Source: Rostrohypoxylon terebratum
Taxonomy: Eukaryota; Ascomycota; Sordariomycetes; Xylariales; Hypoxylaceae
Direction of reading: 5' to 3'
DNA length: 64,000 nucleotides
Assembly: GCA_022497145.1 (NCBI GenBank)
Contig: MU385870.1
Coordinates: 256,629-320,628, forward strand
Shown: in pieces, positions 46,101-58,515 of the stretch
How positions within the stretch are numbered: the first letter of the stretch is position 1
Layout: each line of letters begins with the position of its first letter
The notes under the pieces: generated by a model
The model's input: the letters and a program-made list of their open reading frames with translations, nothing else
The model's database searches: none
What the model was told of the DNA's origin: nothing
Made by a program: the position numbers and the translations under genes

Positions 46101-46990
46101 CATAGTTTTAGAATATTGCTAATGATATACAGGGTCTTATGGAGGATCAAGTGCCGATCATTATGCAGAACGTATTCGAATGCACTCTTGAGATGATCAA
46201 CAAGGACTTCTCTGAGTTCCCGGAACATCGAGTAGAATTCTTCAACCTTCTTCGAGCCATTAATCTACACTGCTTCCCTGCGCTCCTGAAACTCGACAAC
46301 CGTCAGTTCAAGTTCGTCATCGACGCTTGCATGTGGGCTAGCAAGCATGACAACCGCGATGTTGAAAGTGCAGGCCTCAATATGTGTCTCGAGCTGGTTA
46401 TCAACATTGCTGAGAAGACTGATGTGCAAACCTCCAACGCATTCTTCCAGCAGTTCTTCATCGGTATTCTACAGGACGTGTTCTTTGTCCTAACAGATCC
46501 GGATCACAAGGCTGGTTTCAAGACCCAATCTTTGTTGTTGATGCGGATGTTCTATTTCGTGCTCCCTGCAGATGGCTCCACGCCTAAGATTCAAGGACCA
46601 GTCTACACTGACCAGGCTCCAGCGGGCACAAGCAACAAGGCTTTCCTCGCAGAGTTCGTCGGGGGGCTTTTGCGTAATGCGTTCCCCAATCTTCAGATGT
46701 GAGTACACTTGAGTTGTCGTGTCGCTACTAATCAAGCTAACATTTTCCTCAGTGCTCAGATCGGTGCATTCATTGAATGCTTGTTCACTTTGAACACTTC
46801 GTACGAGAAATTCCGACTTCAAGTTCGAGACTTCTTGATCTCGCTCAAGGAGTTTGCCGGTGATAATGCCGATCTCTTCATCGTTGAGAAGGAACAAGAA
46901 GCAGCAGACAAGCTCACTGCCGAGCACGAACGACGGGCAAAGGTCGGAGGTTTACTTAAGCCTTCCGAAATCGAAGACGATGAGTTGTGA
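43200..46990 (+). CDS. CRM1: exportin-1 (CRM1/XPO1)
   Basis: Ten exons (43200-43265, 43373-43402, 43468-43540, 43602-43673, 43735-44456, 44515-45277, 45329-45799, 45853-46082, 46133-46698, 46753-46990) give 1076 residues, the usual CRM1 length. Conserved segments include LNLVLVSILKQEWPHNWP, SWHNCNVLCWAIGSIS, KRGKDNKAVVASNIMYIVGQ, and CDTFIKIARQCRRHF. CRM1 is the importin-beta-family receptor for leucine-rich nuclear export signals, acting with RanGTP. The cysteine that reacts with leptomycin B in sensitive species (human Cys528, in LLGLCEQKRG) is Thr525 here (LLGLTEMKRG). The C-terminus (KPSEIEDDEL) is acidic as in other CRM1 proteins. Intron 4 uses a weak donor, GTTCGC, but the join QCLGIRNFVV is conserved. 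Introns are mostly short, the first being the longest (107 bp). Confidence 0.96.
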
Positions 46991-48735
46991 CTACGGCAGG
47001 AATTTAGGAACGAATTTGCCCCTCGGCACTCTTCGAGCACATTGGAATCGCATCGGCGAATGGAGGCTGACCAATTTGATGGATGGGACATCTATGGTCT
47101 TTGAAACCCTCCCAGAGGCACTCGGACGAGATCGCTGAGGTCTTATACACTTCTGCCATGTTTCTGAGTGGCTTTTCGATTATACTTTTGTACGTGATAC
47201 CAGAATAGAACCGCCATGGCCAACTTCCGTAACCTTTTTCAACGGTCAGCTAGTACGCGGCCCAAGGGAATTCCGTAGTTAGTTGTGTTCTCTCTCTTCT
47301 AAGAGTCTAGTCGACCTGGCAAGGATCTCCAGAGTCAGGTTGAAGAGAACATGCCATCGGCTTGATGAACATGGACCAAAAAAGGGGCAATGGCATCGGA
47401 GGTACGAATGAATGCATATATGCGGCGGCGGCGGTGATACTAGCAGAGACGGCAATCGCTAGGGAATGGAAGGATTAACAGTGCGCCTAAACTGAGCAAA
47501 ACAACAATGAAAAAAGTTGAGGGTTAGGTAGACACCGTTCCGTTCATCTCCCGAACGTGATCTCTTTTTCTCGTTTCTAGCTTAGGTAGTTTAATGGCTA
47601 AGTGATCAGGATTTGCCTCTGAAGTTGCTTATGAACTCTGTGGGGAGTCGCTCACACATTGAATCTCCTAGTGACCTTTTTGCAGATGTGTAGACGTTTC
47701 CTGTGTTTATCGTCGTATTGATAGGCAAATAGTTTTATCAGACGAGCCTTAATCCAACCATGAACGGCTAAGAGAATTTAAACATCTCACTATATGAGCT
47801 ACTCACTGGCCATTTTTCAGCGAGCTGGGTTCCCAATACTCACAAATTCTCACCAAACTCATCCATGGATATTGTACATACCTAAGTCCTAGATATGCAA
47901 ACTCCGACATGTACTCCCTGGACGGTATACTGCCTCGGAGGAGTGAGGTATGTAGGATGTCATGTGAGGGCACATATAAAAGAGGAATTTGAGTCCACGA
48001 GTCTGGAGGTACTTACAGAGTGACTATGGTTGATAATTCATTGACTTAGAGAGCCAAGTAAACCACTATCTTAGAGCCGTTTGGACCTTACTATTTAAAC
48101 AAGAACAACTCGCCACCCAACTGCCTCTTATAAAAGACATGATCATCGATTTCTTTCCAGATCAAGTAAGCCATCGGCACCGCACCGGCGGAAGGACCCA
48201 TCCGACTTGGTCTCTTATCTACGTCCGCCCGTTCAAGACCCGGCCGATTCCGGATGGACAAAGGCGGGGCTCGGAAGGCTTTTCTACTTTTAGTACCTGG
48301 CAGTTGTAATAACAGGAAGCGGGATGATAACCTCAGCGTATACTTGAAAAAATACATAGATTCTTATTTCAATTCTACCATGCCTTTGGAGGCTAGACCT
48401 CGTCGCAAACCCGCCACATAACGTACATAAAACGTGTCAGACGTCTGCTGTAGGTGATAGGTAATTGTATGGGATTCTATTTGACGCCTTTACAGCGGGG
48501 AAGCTCCGTCATGTAGCTTCGACTCCACCTCGGGAGCGGGAACTTATCACGTCGGCTGGCGCGCCCTCTAAATACAGGATGCTATCTCTTCGCTAGTATA
48601 ATACAACAAGTTTTGTTGGAAGAAGTTCTTTTCCAAAGTGAGAACTATTTGATCAGAGTGACCAGGTAGCCGAGTACTCGAGGAAATCTCTACTGCCGTA
48701 GAATTAATTACGTTTATTTACCATCACAAACAAGC
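46991..48735. other. intergenic region, CRM1 / aldolase-like
   Basis: The CRM1 3' end and the promoter of the aldolase-like gene. Short minus-strand frames (for example 48091-48357) have no domains. Nothing else seen. Confidence 0.5.
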
Positions 48736-50738
48736 ATGGCCCCCTCAGCGATCGCCACGGAGACGATTTCGAGCGTCTCGGCGCTCAAAATCCATGACAA
48801 GCCGGCGGAAACCGACAAGGGAACCGTCGTGGAGGGAAAGGAGAAGACACCCTTGGAAGCTATTTCGCACGGGATAGTAATGCCGGGGATACCCACCTTC
48901 CCGGACTACACTTCTCACCGGAGGCATATACTCGTGCATATGGCCGCTACCTTCCGATTCTTCGCTAGAAGTGGCTTTACCGAGGGACAGTCGGGGTAAG
49001 TCAAAAATGCCTAGAAGTACAGAGTACTTACCAGCCGATATGAACGTACCTGTTTTATTCCGCAGCAGCTGGCCACATGCCCCTGTGGCAGAAATTTCTG
49101 GGAGTCTATGCCGAGGAGAGCTAGAAACGCTAACCTCACACCGTGTAGGCACATCTCGGTGCGGGACCCGGAGTTCAACGGACTCATGTGGATGAATCCA
49201 TTAGGTCGCCACTTCGGGATGCTGACGGCCGGCGATATGATCTGCCTCGACATCGCCACCGGCACCATAGTCGGAGGGAACACGTCTCGCCCCGCCAACG
49301 CCGCGGGCTACCTGATCCACTCCGCCGTACACAAACGGCGACCGAACGACATCCATGCCATGTAAGTCCTAAACCTATCCTCCCTCTCCTTATCAGGGAC
49401 ACGTAGTCCTCTAGCCCTGTTTGGGCGAGCCTCGCATGTTCTGCCCTGGACATAACCGCATGACGAAGGAACATCCCGCTCGGTCGACCAAAAGGAGAAA
49501 AAAAAAACCAAAACCAGGCCGACCGAACCTCGCATGAGGGATTCGCAAGCCATTGCAACCGTGACCGTAGAGGAAGAGACAAAAAAAGACAAAAAACGAC
49601 CGACGCAGGGAAGAGGAATTTGAAAAAGTTCCTGGAACCGAAGAAAAAGAAGAAGAGAAGATCGCTAACGGAACTTTTGCGTGCTCGAAAAAAAGATGCC
49701 ACGCACACTCGAACGCAGGGCGAGCCTGGAGCGTATTTGCGCGACCCCTGGAGATGCTGAACCAAGGTATGTTTAACCGCCGCAGGAAGCAACAGGACCC
49801 TGAAAAAACAAGCCCCCCCTCCCCCACCCCAAATCCTATCCATCACAATTCACAACTCACGAATTTCAAATTCGACGACTTCCCTCTTTCGCTGTCCCTG
49901 TTTTTTGAAAACCCCCACTCCCTATCGTTATTCAGTACCGTACCTGCGCCAGGGCGGGAGAGCTAGCGCTGCAACGGTAGAATACCTAGGTACCTAGGTC
50001 CTACATACATACATACATACATACATAGTATGGATGGCGCTACGCTGCGATAGACGTCTCCTTCGGAGCAGCTCCGGAGGAGTCGCCCCCCGGTCTCCCA
50101 CCCACGTCTTGCCTCCCGCATTCGTCCTGTGTCCTGGACGCAGGAGGGAGAGAAAAAAACGAGACGAGACGTTGCGCCGTCCTAATCAGGACGGACCTGC
50201 ATCGAACCTCATCATCACTATTACGTGCAGGAGTCCGGGGATGGGTTGGATGGGTTGGTTGGTTGTGGTGGATAATACTCGGCATACGCTAACACGAGGC
50301 TTTTTTTCCCCCATCATCGCAGACGTCTGCAACTTCCACAACGCGCACGCGGTCTACGCGCGCTACGAGGGCATCGTGTTCGCCTCGGAGGAGGGCGAGC
50401 ATATCGCCGAAGCGCTCGGCACGCGCAACAAGGGCGTTATTCTGATGAACCACGGGCTGCTGACGGTGGGGTACACCGTCGACGAGGCGGGCTTCATGTT
50501 CGGGCTGCTGGACCGCGCCTGCGCGATGCAGTTGCAGGTCGAGGCGGCCGCGGCGAACGGCATCCCGAAGAATGTCATTAGCGACGAGGAGGCCGCTTTC
50601 AACTTTAAGATGGCGAGCGAGCCTAACGCCTTGTACCGCGAGGCCCAGCCCGATCTGGAGTACGAGATCGAGGCCGCCGGGGGTGAGGCCGCGGTCGCCA
50701 GGGGTTTCGAGGCATTGAAACGGGTGGCGGCGGCGTAG
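48736..50738 (+). CDS. class II aldolase/adducin family protein
   Basis: Four exons, 48736-48995, 49149-49361, 49696-49766 and 50323-50738, give 319 residues. Family landmarks are the N-terminal helix FRFFARSGFTEGQSGHISVR, the NPLGRHFGMLTAGDMI region, the metal ligand pair in ICHAHSNAGRAWSVFARPLE, and EALGTRNKGVILMNHGLLTVG with the third metal histidine. It is like the fungal meiotically up-regulated Mug14-type or adducin-head proteins; the substrate is unknown. Exon 3 is only 71 nt and carries the CHAH ligands. The second and third introns are unusually long (334 and 556 bp); the third contains an ACAT microsatellite (50003-50026). Splice borders are GTAAGT/TGTAG, GTAAGT/AAAAG and GTATGT/CGCAG. 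The last exon is much more GC-rich than the rest. Confidence 0.85.
50003..50026. repeat. ACAT microsatellite inside an intron
   Basis: About six ACAT units in the 556-bp third intron of the aldolase-like gene, next to a pair of CCTAGG palindromes. Confidence 0.85.
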
Positions 50739-53496
50739 ATGCCTAGAGATTAGATAGATACTTAGATATGGTGTAATAGGTGCACATGTACGGAGGTGGC
50801 AGATGGCAGGTGGCAGATGGCAGATGAGTGTCAGCACGGGATGAGCACGGGATAGAAGAGATCTCAGATCGGAAAAAAGGCAAGGCAGAATATTAAAGCT
50901 TAGCAGGGGGGGCACGATGATAAGAAAAAAAAAATTATGGCATGATTTGTATATAACTGAAGCGCTGCCGTCGGCACTATCTCAACTTGCTCACCCTCCC
51001 AATGTGGCCACTGAGCGATCCGATAGGCGCGGTAGGCGTTCGCTAATCAGCGGACCAGGGAAGGGTGTAATTGGAATAGATTGAAGAGGTTGCGAGATTG
51101 GACCAGAGCTCGGCTAAGACAATATCATTATTGTTTTCCTTGATTCGAATAAGACAATCATACCGAACCCTGGCGTCTAACCAAGCGCTACCTCGAACTG
51201 TGTTCATGTGCATAATCTACCATCTGTCATCTAGTCATCTATCATCTACCCATCTACCATGTACTCATCTAACCCGAGTTTAGGGGATGGGGGTTTCGTG
51301 GTGAACGAAAGTAACCTTCATGAGACTATTGACATTAGTTGTAGCGCGGAGGTAGCATTCTTGGAGATTGAAGTGGACGATGGATGGCAGGTGATGATGC
51401 AAGCTTGACGACGGAACAGACCGAAGAAAAACAATCTGTTCTCTTGATTTTGTTTTATCTTCTGCACCCTTTCTTCGTTGCCAAAATGTGTTCTCGCCAC
51501 AAATGGCATAGCGTTGGAACGGGGAGATGTCGGGATCATCCCGCAGATGGTTGTCAGGGGACGGCCCGCATTTTACGTACCTAATAACCTAGCAAGTACA
51601 TAGTACTGCTGTAGCCCTTGAAGGGGTTTTAAAAAAAAGAAAAAAAAAACAAGGATGCTAGGATGCTCTGGTGATGCAAGCATCGGATCGCCCGATGATG
51701 ATCGAAAGATTAAGTCACAAATCGTCCAAGACGTGACCAACGATCCTACCTAACATAATCACCTCCTTCCTCTCTCGCCGAAGATGATGAATATACCCGG
51801 TTGCAGATCAAATTCACTGTTTCCTTGGGGGCTGTTATTCTAACGCCGATGTTTCACAACGAGAACCGACAGGGACTCACCGAGGATTTTTTTTTTAAAA
51901 AAAAAAGTAGAAAAAGTTTCTACGATAGGGGTCCTGCTACCCAAACAATCCCTCGTTCCCTTCGCGCGACGCATGGCATCGCACATCGCCAATGCGACTT
52001 CGTTAGATAGACGTTGCTTCATGGGGGACGGGGGACGGGAACGGAACGCAATCTCTTCGCTCTCAACCGCGCCCCCAATCTGCGATCCTTCTATGCTGCG
52101 CTGCGATCCCGGAGTGGCAATCAAAGATGAGTCTATGCAATGAACCTTCGGGCGAGATCCGCGACCAGATCAATACAACCATCAACCTCAAACGTACCCG
52201 GTCAGAGCCGTTCGCGAAGCCACCACGTCCGCGCAATATTAATCAACACACAACTTAGGCGCTAAACCTCAGTCGTAAAAAAAAAAGTTTTCTCTGCTCT
52301 GCCATCTCGTGTTGAGGCTCGGCTCGTCCGTTCGCTTCCCCTTTTAGAAAATAAGCACACTATCTGCGAGTAAATCTGAATTGCGTGCAGGATTTTCTAG
52401 CGCGGTCAGGGGTATTATCGTACTTGGCAGATCGACAACCTCTTCCCGCCAACGTACGGTACAATCGCCCAAAGCGCCGGTCTTCGGGCATCCACGATAT
52501 ATACATACCTAAGCCGTAAGGTCCTAAGATAACTAAGATACCTAAGATAGGTACTATGCGGTATGCGGTATGCGGTTGACCGGTCGACTGCCTTAGACTC
52601 CCTTAGACTGCGACTCTTTTTGGAGAGATGGGTTGTACGGCAGTGAGTGACAGACAACCTCGGGCGATCCTGCAGCGAAACGCTCGGCTCTACGCAGCAT
52701 AAGCGAGACTTTTGATATCATATAATGCCACATTCGAATGCACCGAACGCACCACTTGCACAAGAAGCTGTTGGCCTGGCCATAACAGTCTATGTATGCC
52801 GAGCGGGAAGGTGTGGTGGCTTGCAGCCAACTCGTCCTATTCCCTGTTCTGTGCAGGTTAAGCTGGGGTAGAGAGGGTGCGGCTCTAGATGGGAACCCCT
52901 AAAAGAGTACGTATCATGCGAATGTTGGTTACGACCGTCGACCCCTGAGTGTAGGTGTAGGTCTAAAGACGACTGCTACATCTACATAGTATGTAACTAG
53001 GCAGAACTTGTAGTGCCGCGATAAAGTAAGAGCGTAAACGTCTATATGGGATCGGTACTCGGTGTTTTCGAGTCGATCGAGTCGAGAAAACCTGGAATGC
53101 AACGACTCCATTGAATCCTAGAATACCGGCACACCGACAGAGGGATTCGTAAATGCGTCGAGTAAATCTTACCTATTGCAATTGGCCATATTCAAGCCCC
53201 ATCTTGTTGCAAATTAATGCACGGTGCAAAGCCACCGAGGCAAATGGTGAATCGTGACAGAGACAGAGTGTGGATGACACCTCCACATGCATAGGTATGA
53301 ATTAATCCGAAGCAATTTCATTATCGACTGATGCTGTTACTGGATCAATATCCGGTTTCCGAATGCCAGGGTAGAAATCAAGGTCACTAGACATCTCCAC
53401 ATGTGTAAAAATAAGCAACGAATACCCTTGTAACGATATCAATCAGACACACCTCTGTTGAAACGAGGCAGGAAACATTCCTTAGAAACTTAGGGC
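50739..53496. other. gene-poor intergenic region
   Basis: No convincing gene. Frames at 51098-51283 and 51840-52124 have no domains. There is a GGCAGATGGCAG-type repeat near 50798-50826 and short poly-A or poly-T tracts. Non-coding RNA cannot be excluded. Confidence 0.5.
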
Positions 53497-53629
53497 CTAG
53501 GCAGATGAGTCACCTGCTGTAGAACTGTAATCTCCGTTTCTCGCGTGACAAGCTCGAGGTAGCCAAGTAGCGACAAGTTTGTTTAGGATTGCGTCAGTGA
53601 CACTATCGACATTCTCGGAGGGAGATGAG

Positions 53630-53875
53630 TCAGGCGCGGAAACGTAGCCGTGGAATGGGAATCTGCCATAAGGCGGGCAGATGGGCTTCTGGAAATTTCC
53701 CATTTGCGTGAAACTCGACTTTTACTAATATAGTCTCACTAGACTCACTAGACTCACTGGTAGGCATGGATGAGTCATCCGTGGTGGACCAGGAGGATCT
53801 GAAAGAGGGTCCCGCCATTCTTTCTTCCCAGCTCCCAGAAGACCGGTGTGGAATCTCGTGGTCCTTTGATACCAT
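53630..53875 (-). CDS. possible small orphan ORF preceded by a splice acceptor
   Basis: An 81-residue frame starting at ATG 53875, rich in Ser (SSGSWEERM..., SSWSTTDDSS...). I do not recognise it. Directly before the ATG on the minus strand lies TTCTTACTAACCTAG, a strong branch-point and acceptor sequence. A GTAAGG donor 168 bp upstream (54043) suggests a 5' leader intron. The frame continues in another frame at 53497-53703, so a missed intron or a frameshift relic is possible. Composition is unlike the housekeeping genes nearby. Weak call. Confidence 0.18.
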   Translation of the reverse strand: MVSKDHEIPHRSSGSWEERMAGPSFRSSWSTTDDSSMPTSESSESSETILVKVEFHANGKFPEAHLPALWQIPIPRLRFRA

Positions 53876-54568
53876 CTAGGTTAGTAAGAATGTGCTGTCA
53901 GTATTATGCCGGCCTCTATCACCGGCACGCAGGCACGGCGGGACACAGACGTAACCCAGGCGGAGAATTAATCACGATTCGAGACTGTTTGTGTGAAACG
54001 AGTGGGAACCATCCGATTGAATCTCCCCCTCATATCCCCTTACCTAAGAGCCTCTCAAGACTACATGGTATGTGTAGTACTCTCACACGGAAACGGCTGT
54101 TGCTGAAGGCATCCCCTGGTGCCTGGATCATTACTAGCTGTAAGTGACGACGCATCGGCCGAGTCGGATGTTGTGAGAGTCCAAACAAGAGATTTTGCTG
54201 ATGCTATCGGGAGCTTCCGCCATTGGCACAGCCCAGGAACGCACGCAGCTAGATCGCGGAGCACTCAATCTAGCTGTTCTAACGTTGTTCCGATGCAGGC
54301 AATGAAACAAAATATCCGCGCTAGAAGAATCCGTGGAAGGGGTGGAAGAGAGGTAGACGAATGAGAGAAGCGGACGAGAAACTAGCCACGGCTTATTTCA
54401 ATGTCTACTAGGGCGAACCCGCATCGCTTCAAAGGAAAACCAGTCAGAAAGAAGTCTCTGAAACGTGGCATAATAGCGGCCCTAAGAAACGTGCCTGAAT
54501 AATGATAGTAGGTACGTAGTGATAGCGCCAAGTTGGAAAGTGGCTTTAAGTGGATAGCGGACCCGAGT

Positions 54569-54592
54569 GGTTCAGCGGTTCAGCGGTTCAGC
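54569..54592. repeat. GGTTCAGC tandem repeat
   Basis: Three copies of GGTTCAGC. A related, looser array of the same unit lies near 59455-59472. Confidence 0.75.
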
Positions 54593-56344
54593 CCTTTCAG
54601 CCAACGAGATCCATAAGAACTCATGAGATGATGGGTGGAGTGGGATGGAGTAAGATGGATCCAGACAAGCCTGACCGGTGTCGGTGAGTTTCTGGAAGTC
54701 CGGATATGTTCCCTAGCTGACACGTCGTCGACGTGGATTCGCTCAAAAGAAGCATTGACGACTTGCTGCTATCTTAGAGACGTGGACTCGGTAGCTCACG
54801 AAGAACTACTGGTCTGCACTCATGGTCATAGTGCCATATGGCATATACTAGTTCCGTGGTGGGAATTCCCCGGCAACCCATAAACCCTAGACTCTTAGTA
54901 GGTACAGGACCCCATGGATATGCACATCTAAGGTCGAACGGCGTGTGACCGGGGCGCGGAAGAGAATCCGGGACGGGAAGGGAAGAGACATAAGATCTCG
55001 CGGGCACACACATCTCAGACCGGTAAATGAGAGAGTACCGAGATGCCTCGTCGCCTTGCTAGTAGATTCTTAGATGATAGATGCTGGATGCTTGCTTGAA
55101 TGCTTGCCGAATACTTGTTAGATGTTGTTCCATCAAGCCCCCCCTCCACCCCTCCTTCAATGAAAGAACTTGGATCAACCCGGGGAAGACATTATGCAAC
55201 ATTGAGACCGTTGTCCTTGTTCCCGAATCTCGATGCCGTGGCATTGAAAAAAAGCCCAGCTCCATAAAATTTTAATAGAAGCACCGTTGTCTTGGATTGC
55301 AGGTCGAAAAGAATTGGACGGAATGCTTTTTTAGAGTGCAACTAGGGTTACTAGGTAACTCTACTGGTGCTCTGGTACTACTCGGGTGGTGTAGCACCAT
55401 CCGCGCTAACGGCACTTGGGGGTAGTGACGTGCCAGCATACCAGGGATGTGGTTGGTAGATTTTGAGAAAATATCCCGAGAGCTATGGATAGCCCTTGCT
55501 ATTTTCATTTGCTATGTATTAATGTCATTACCAGAGGAAGCCTTACGGCTTATTTACTACGAGGTAGGTACATAGGACCTATAGGTTTTAGGTACTAGTA
55601 GTGGAAGACATCCATGAATATTAGCATTGAATAAGATTTGAATCCTTGAAGCGAGAATCAACGAAATAGCTTATGTCGATGGTGAAACTCTAGAGGTTCG
55701 CACTTTCTGACTTGAACAACACATATGCGTGCACACAGGCTGCGCGGTATGGGTCCAGTACATTCTAGGATGATAGGCGGAATATAGTGCCGTATCCAAT
55801 TGATAGATTTGGAGAGGTACCACGTCTGTCGAATTAGGTAGGTAGGTACACGTAGGCGGATAGTGGAGCATCAATTCATTAATTTTTTGCATGTACATCC
55901 TAGATCCAAGAACCGAACCTTAGTCCTTAGTAGAAACCTTAGAAACCTTAGAAACTGCTAAGTAAGGCTTGGGAAAAAAATATCCACGACGATAAGGCAA
56001 TGAGGCATCAGATACCTATCTCATCCGATCTGCACGTCTACACATCTGGAACTTACTACCTTACTACGGTTACTACTACACTTACAGTACGTGGGGACTG
56101 TCGTTGCTTTTTTCGCCTCGTTTCCTCCCACGCAAGTTGTTTATATTGTTTTTTTCCTGGGTCGATATTGACGAATCTTGTGGGGGTCACCCTTCTCATC
56201 TCGGCATATGCTCCATCGTCAAACTTGGTAACGAGACGGGTTAATGAAAAAAAAATTGAACCGAAGCATCGAGATTCGAAGCAGCTGGAAGAGGCTTAGA
56301 GTAGACCCTCAATGTCCGGTTGTCTATCTCGATTGATTAACACG

Positions 56345-56386
56345 TACCTAGTAGTGGTATACCCAGTAGTATAATACTACTAGGTA
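56345..56386. repeat. perfect 11-bp inverted repeat
   Basis: TACCTAGTAGT at 56345-56355 and ACTACTAGGTA at 56376-56386, 20 bp apart, forming a potential hairpin in non-coding DNA. Confidence 0.6.
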
Positions 56387-58033
56387 CCGGGTATAGGTAT
56401 GTGCTGCGTAGGGCTTTTGCTAATCCTGTAAGCCGAGGTGAAACATGCTCTCTGGAGCGAACTTACGATGCATAAAAAACGCATCAAGTTGAAAATGTAA
56501 TTGCTACATACATAGTAGAGCCCAAAGCGTCGTGTCCGTGTCGTGTCGTGTCGAACGAGTGGGAACACTGTCATACGAAGGGCTTTAGTTCTTAACACCG
56601 ACGTCATATTCCATATCAGGCTCATCCTCACGAGGTGGTTTTCCAACGGACGCCCTTCGATCCCCGCCTGAACCGCAAAAATACGCAGCATATCAGCATA
56701 TTAATAGCTATGAGTGGGTGTTATTGCTCTTAATATGGGAATGGATTACATCGTACAAGCTTACCGGACAATGTAAGCGTAATAGCATAATGGGTTCATG
56801 TTGTGTGTCAAGGGCTTTCTTCTCTTTGGCTGGCAAGCTATTTCTGATCGAGGCTGAAGTGCAAGAAAAAAATTTTCATCACCTTCGAGGCCTGAAACAT
56901 GCCATCATACTTCCGGAAAGCATACGCAAAAACAAGCGAAACCGAATTAGGGACACGCCCTCAAGTTGCCCGGAGCATTAAGAGACAACTTACAAGACAA
57001 TTTGATTCTGCACACTGTCCAAGGCAGCCAGCTAGGCTTTTTCCCTCTTTCCTTTGTCTTCTATATTCTTCTCGCCTGTGGTATAGATAGCTAACTCTCG
57101 GTCTGGAACGTCTGTGGCATTTCCCACCTTTCGATATTTTTGTCCTTGTCCTACCGGAAAATTCTCAACAATTTTTTTATTTTTTTGCAATTCTCAGCCT
57201 GCGTATGAGAAATTTGGATTGAAACCGTTCAACTTCGCTTAAGGATCCATGGATGTTCAGGGAGCATAGAACATACGTACATAGTAACAATAAACATCGA
57301 TAGAACACCGCAAACCAAACATATCCGAGCTTGGATGCGTTGGGGGCTGCCGTGTTTCTGAGGCCTCTTACAAGACACGGGAAAACTCTACCAAGTTTTT
57401 TTCTGTCGTCCCGCCGTCCACCGTATACTAGTACAAGCAATAGTTGACCTGTCGCTTGTGTGTATGTCTATGGCGCTTGCGTACAGTGAGTCGGTGCTAT
57501 GTTCACTATGTTCACCACAGGTAATGTAGTGTAATGCGTCTCGGCTGAGTTATTCGTGATATGTAAAAACAGGTTTATGGTGTTTTAGTGAATAAGGCTT
57601 ATGCTTATCATCGATGATTGAGGTGTCTGGGCAGTCCGGGTGTACCTGTATATAGTATCTAAAATTATCCCAATCCCATTTTTATGTAATTAGGTAGGTA
57701 GCATTATGTGGATATTTAGTTATGCAGCTGCACGGCCAGTGCTCTTCCCCCAGGAAACCCCTTGCATAAACACACGTTCGTACCTGAGCTGGTTCTACTC
57801 CGTCTGAAGCATAACTTTGATAGGACTTGGCAGCAAAAAAGTAGCGGGTCAATCTTCTCTTACATCCATACACTAGTAATAAGTACACCTAAACACAGTG
57901 CTATGACCACAATAAGGCACATACGCAGCAAAATAGCTGACCTAGGTATGTACATATGCACTAGCAGTTCGGACCATTGAAAGTCAGCATGAAGCCAGCA
58001 TGAACTTCAATAACTTGTAAAACGCCTATTAGA

Positions 58034-58066
58034 GCTAAGAAGCTAGGAAGCTAGGAAGCTAGGAAG
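58034..58066. repeat. 8-bp tandem repeat
   Basis: Four copies of GCTAGGAA-type sequence (the first copy degenerate). Confidence 0.8.
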
Positions 58067-58361
58067 TTATATGGCAGGATTGGGTTGACGCCAACCGGCA
58101 GATGCTCATTGGATCGATTGTCCGTCCGGCGTCTCGCGCGGGAAAATTGGTTTCGTTGACGCAACTCGGAATGGTGCAATTGGCCCTAATCTTGCTAATC
58201 TTCCAAGGTTGCTAAGCTTGAGCCACCTGCACCGACCACTGGCAAGCACTGGGCAGTTGGACTGGCATCCATCCGCCAGCAAGCCTTCTCGCTTCTGCTA
58301 TGCTACCATTACTCAGGCGACTCGGGCTACTCGGACTCCTCGGACTAGGTACTTTCACGCA

Positions 58362-58394
58362 AGCTCAGGCAGCTCAGGCAGCTCAGGCAGCTCA
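58362..58394. repeat. 9-bp tandem repeat AGCTCAGGC
   Basis: About three and a half consecutive copies of AGCTCAGGC. Confidence 0.8.
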
Positions 58395-58495
58395 AGGGTC
58401 CATCGGCACCTACGGCATTCTCTCGACCCGCTAGCACGGCAGTCTTAGTGAGACTGGGCGCTATTACATATTTATGCAGTGTGTGCGGTGCTGTG

Positions 58496-58515
58496 CCTAG
58501 GACCTAGGACCTAGG
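58496..58515. repeat. tandem CCTAGG palindrome
   Basis: Exact 20-mer copy of the arrays at 1973 and 42733. Confidence 0.85.

Noticed and set aside
51840..52124. 94-residue minus-strand frame
   Set aside because: It runs through a poly-A/T tract and has no family resemblance.
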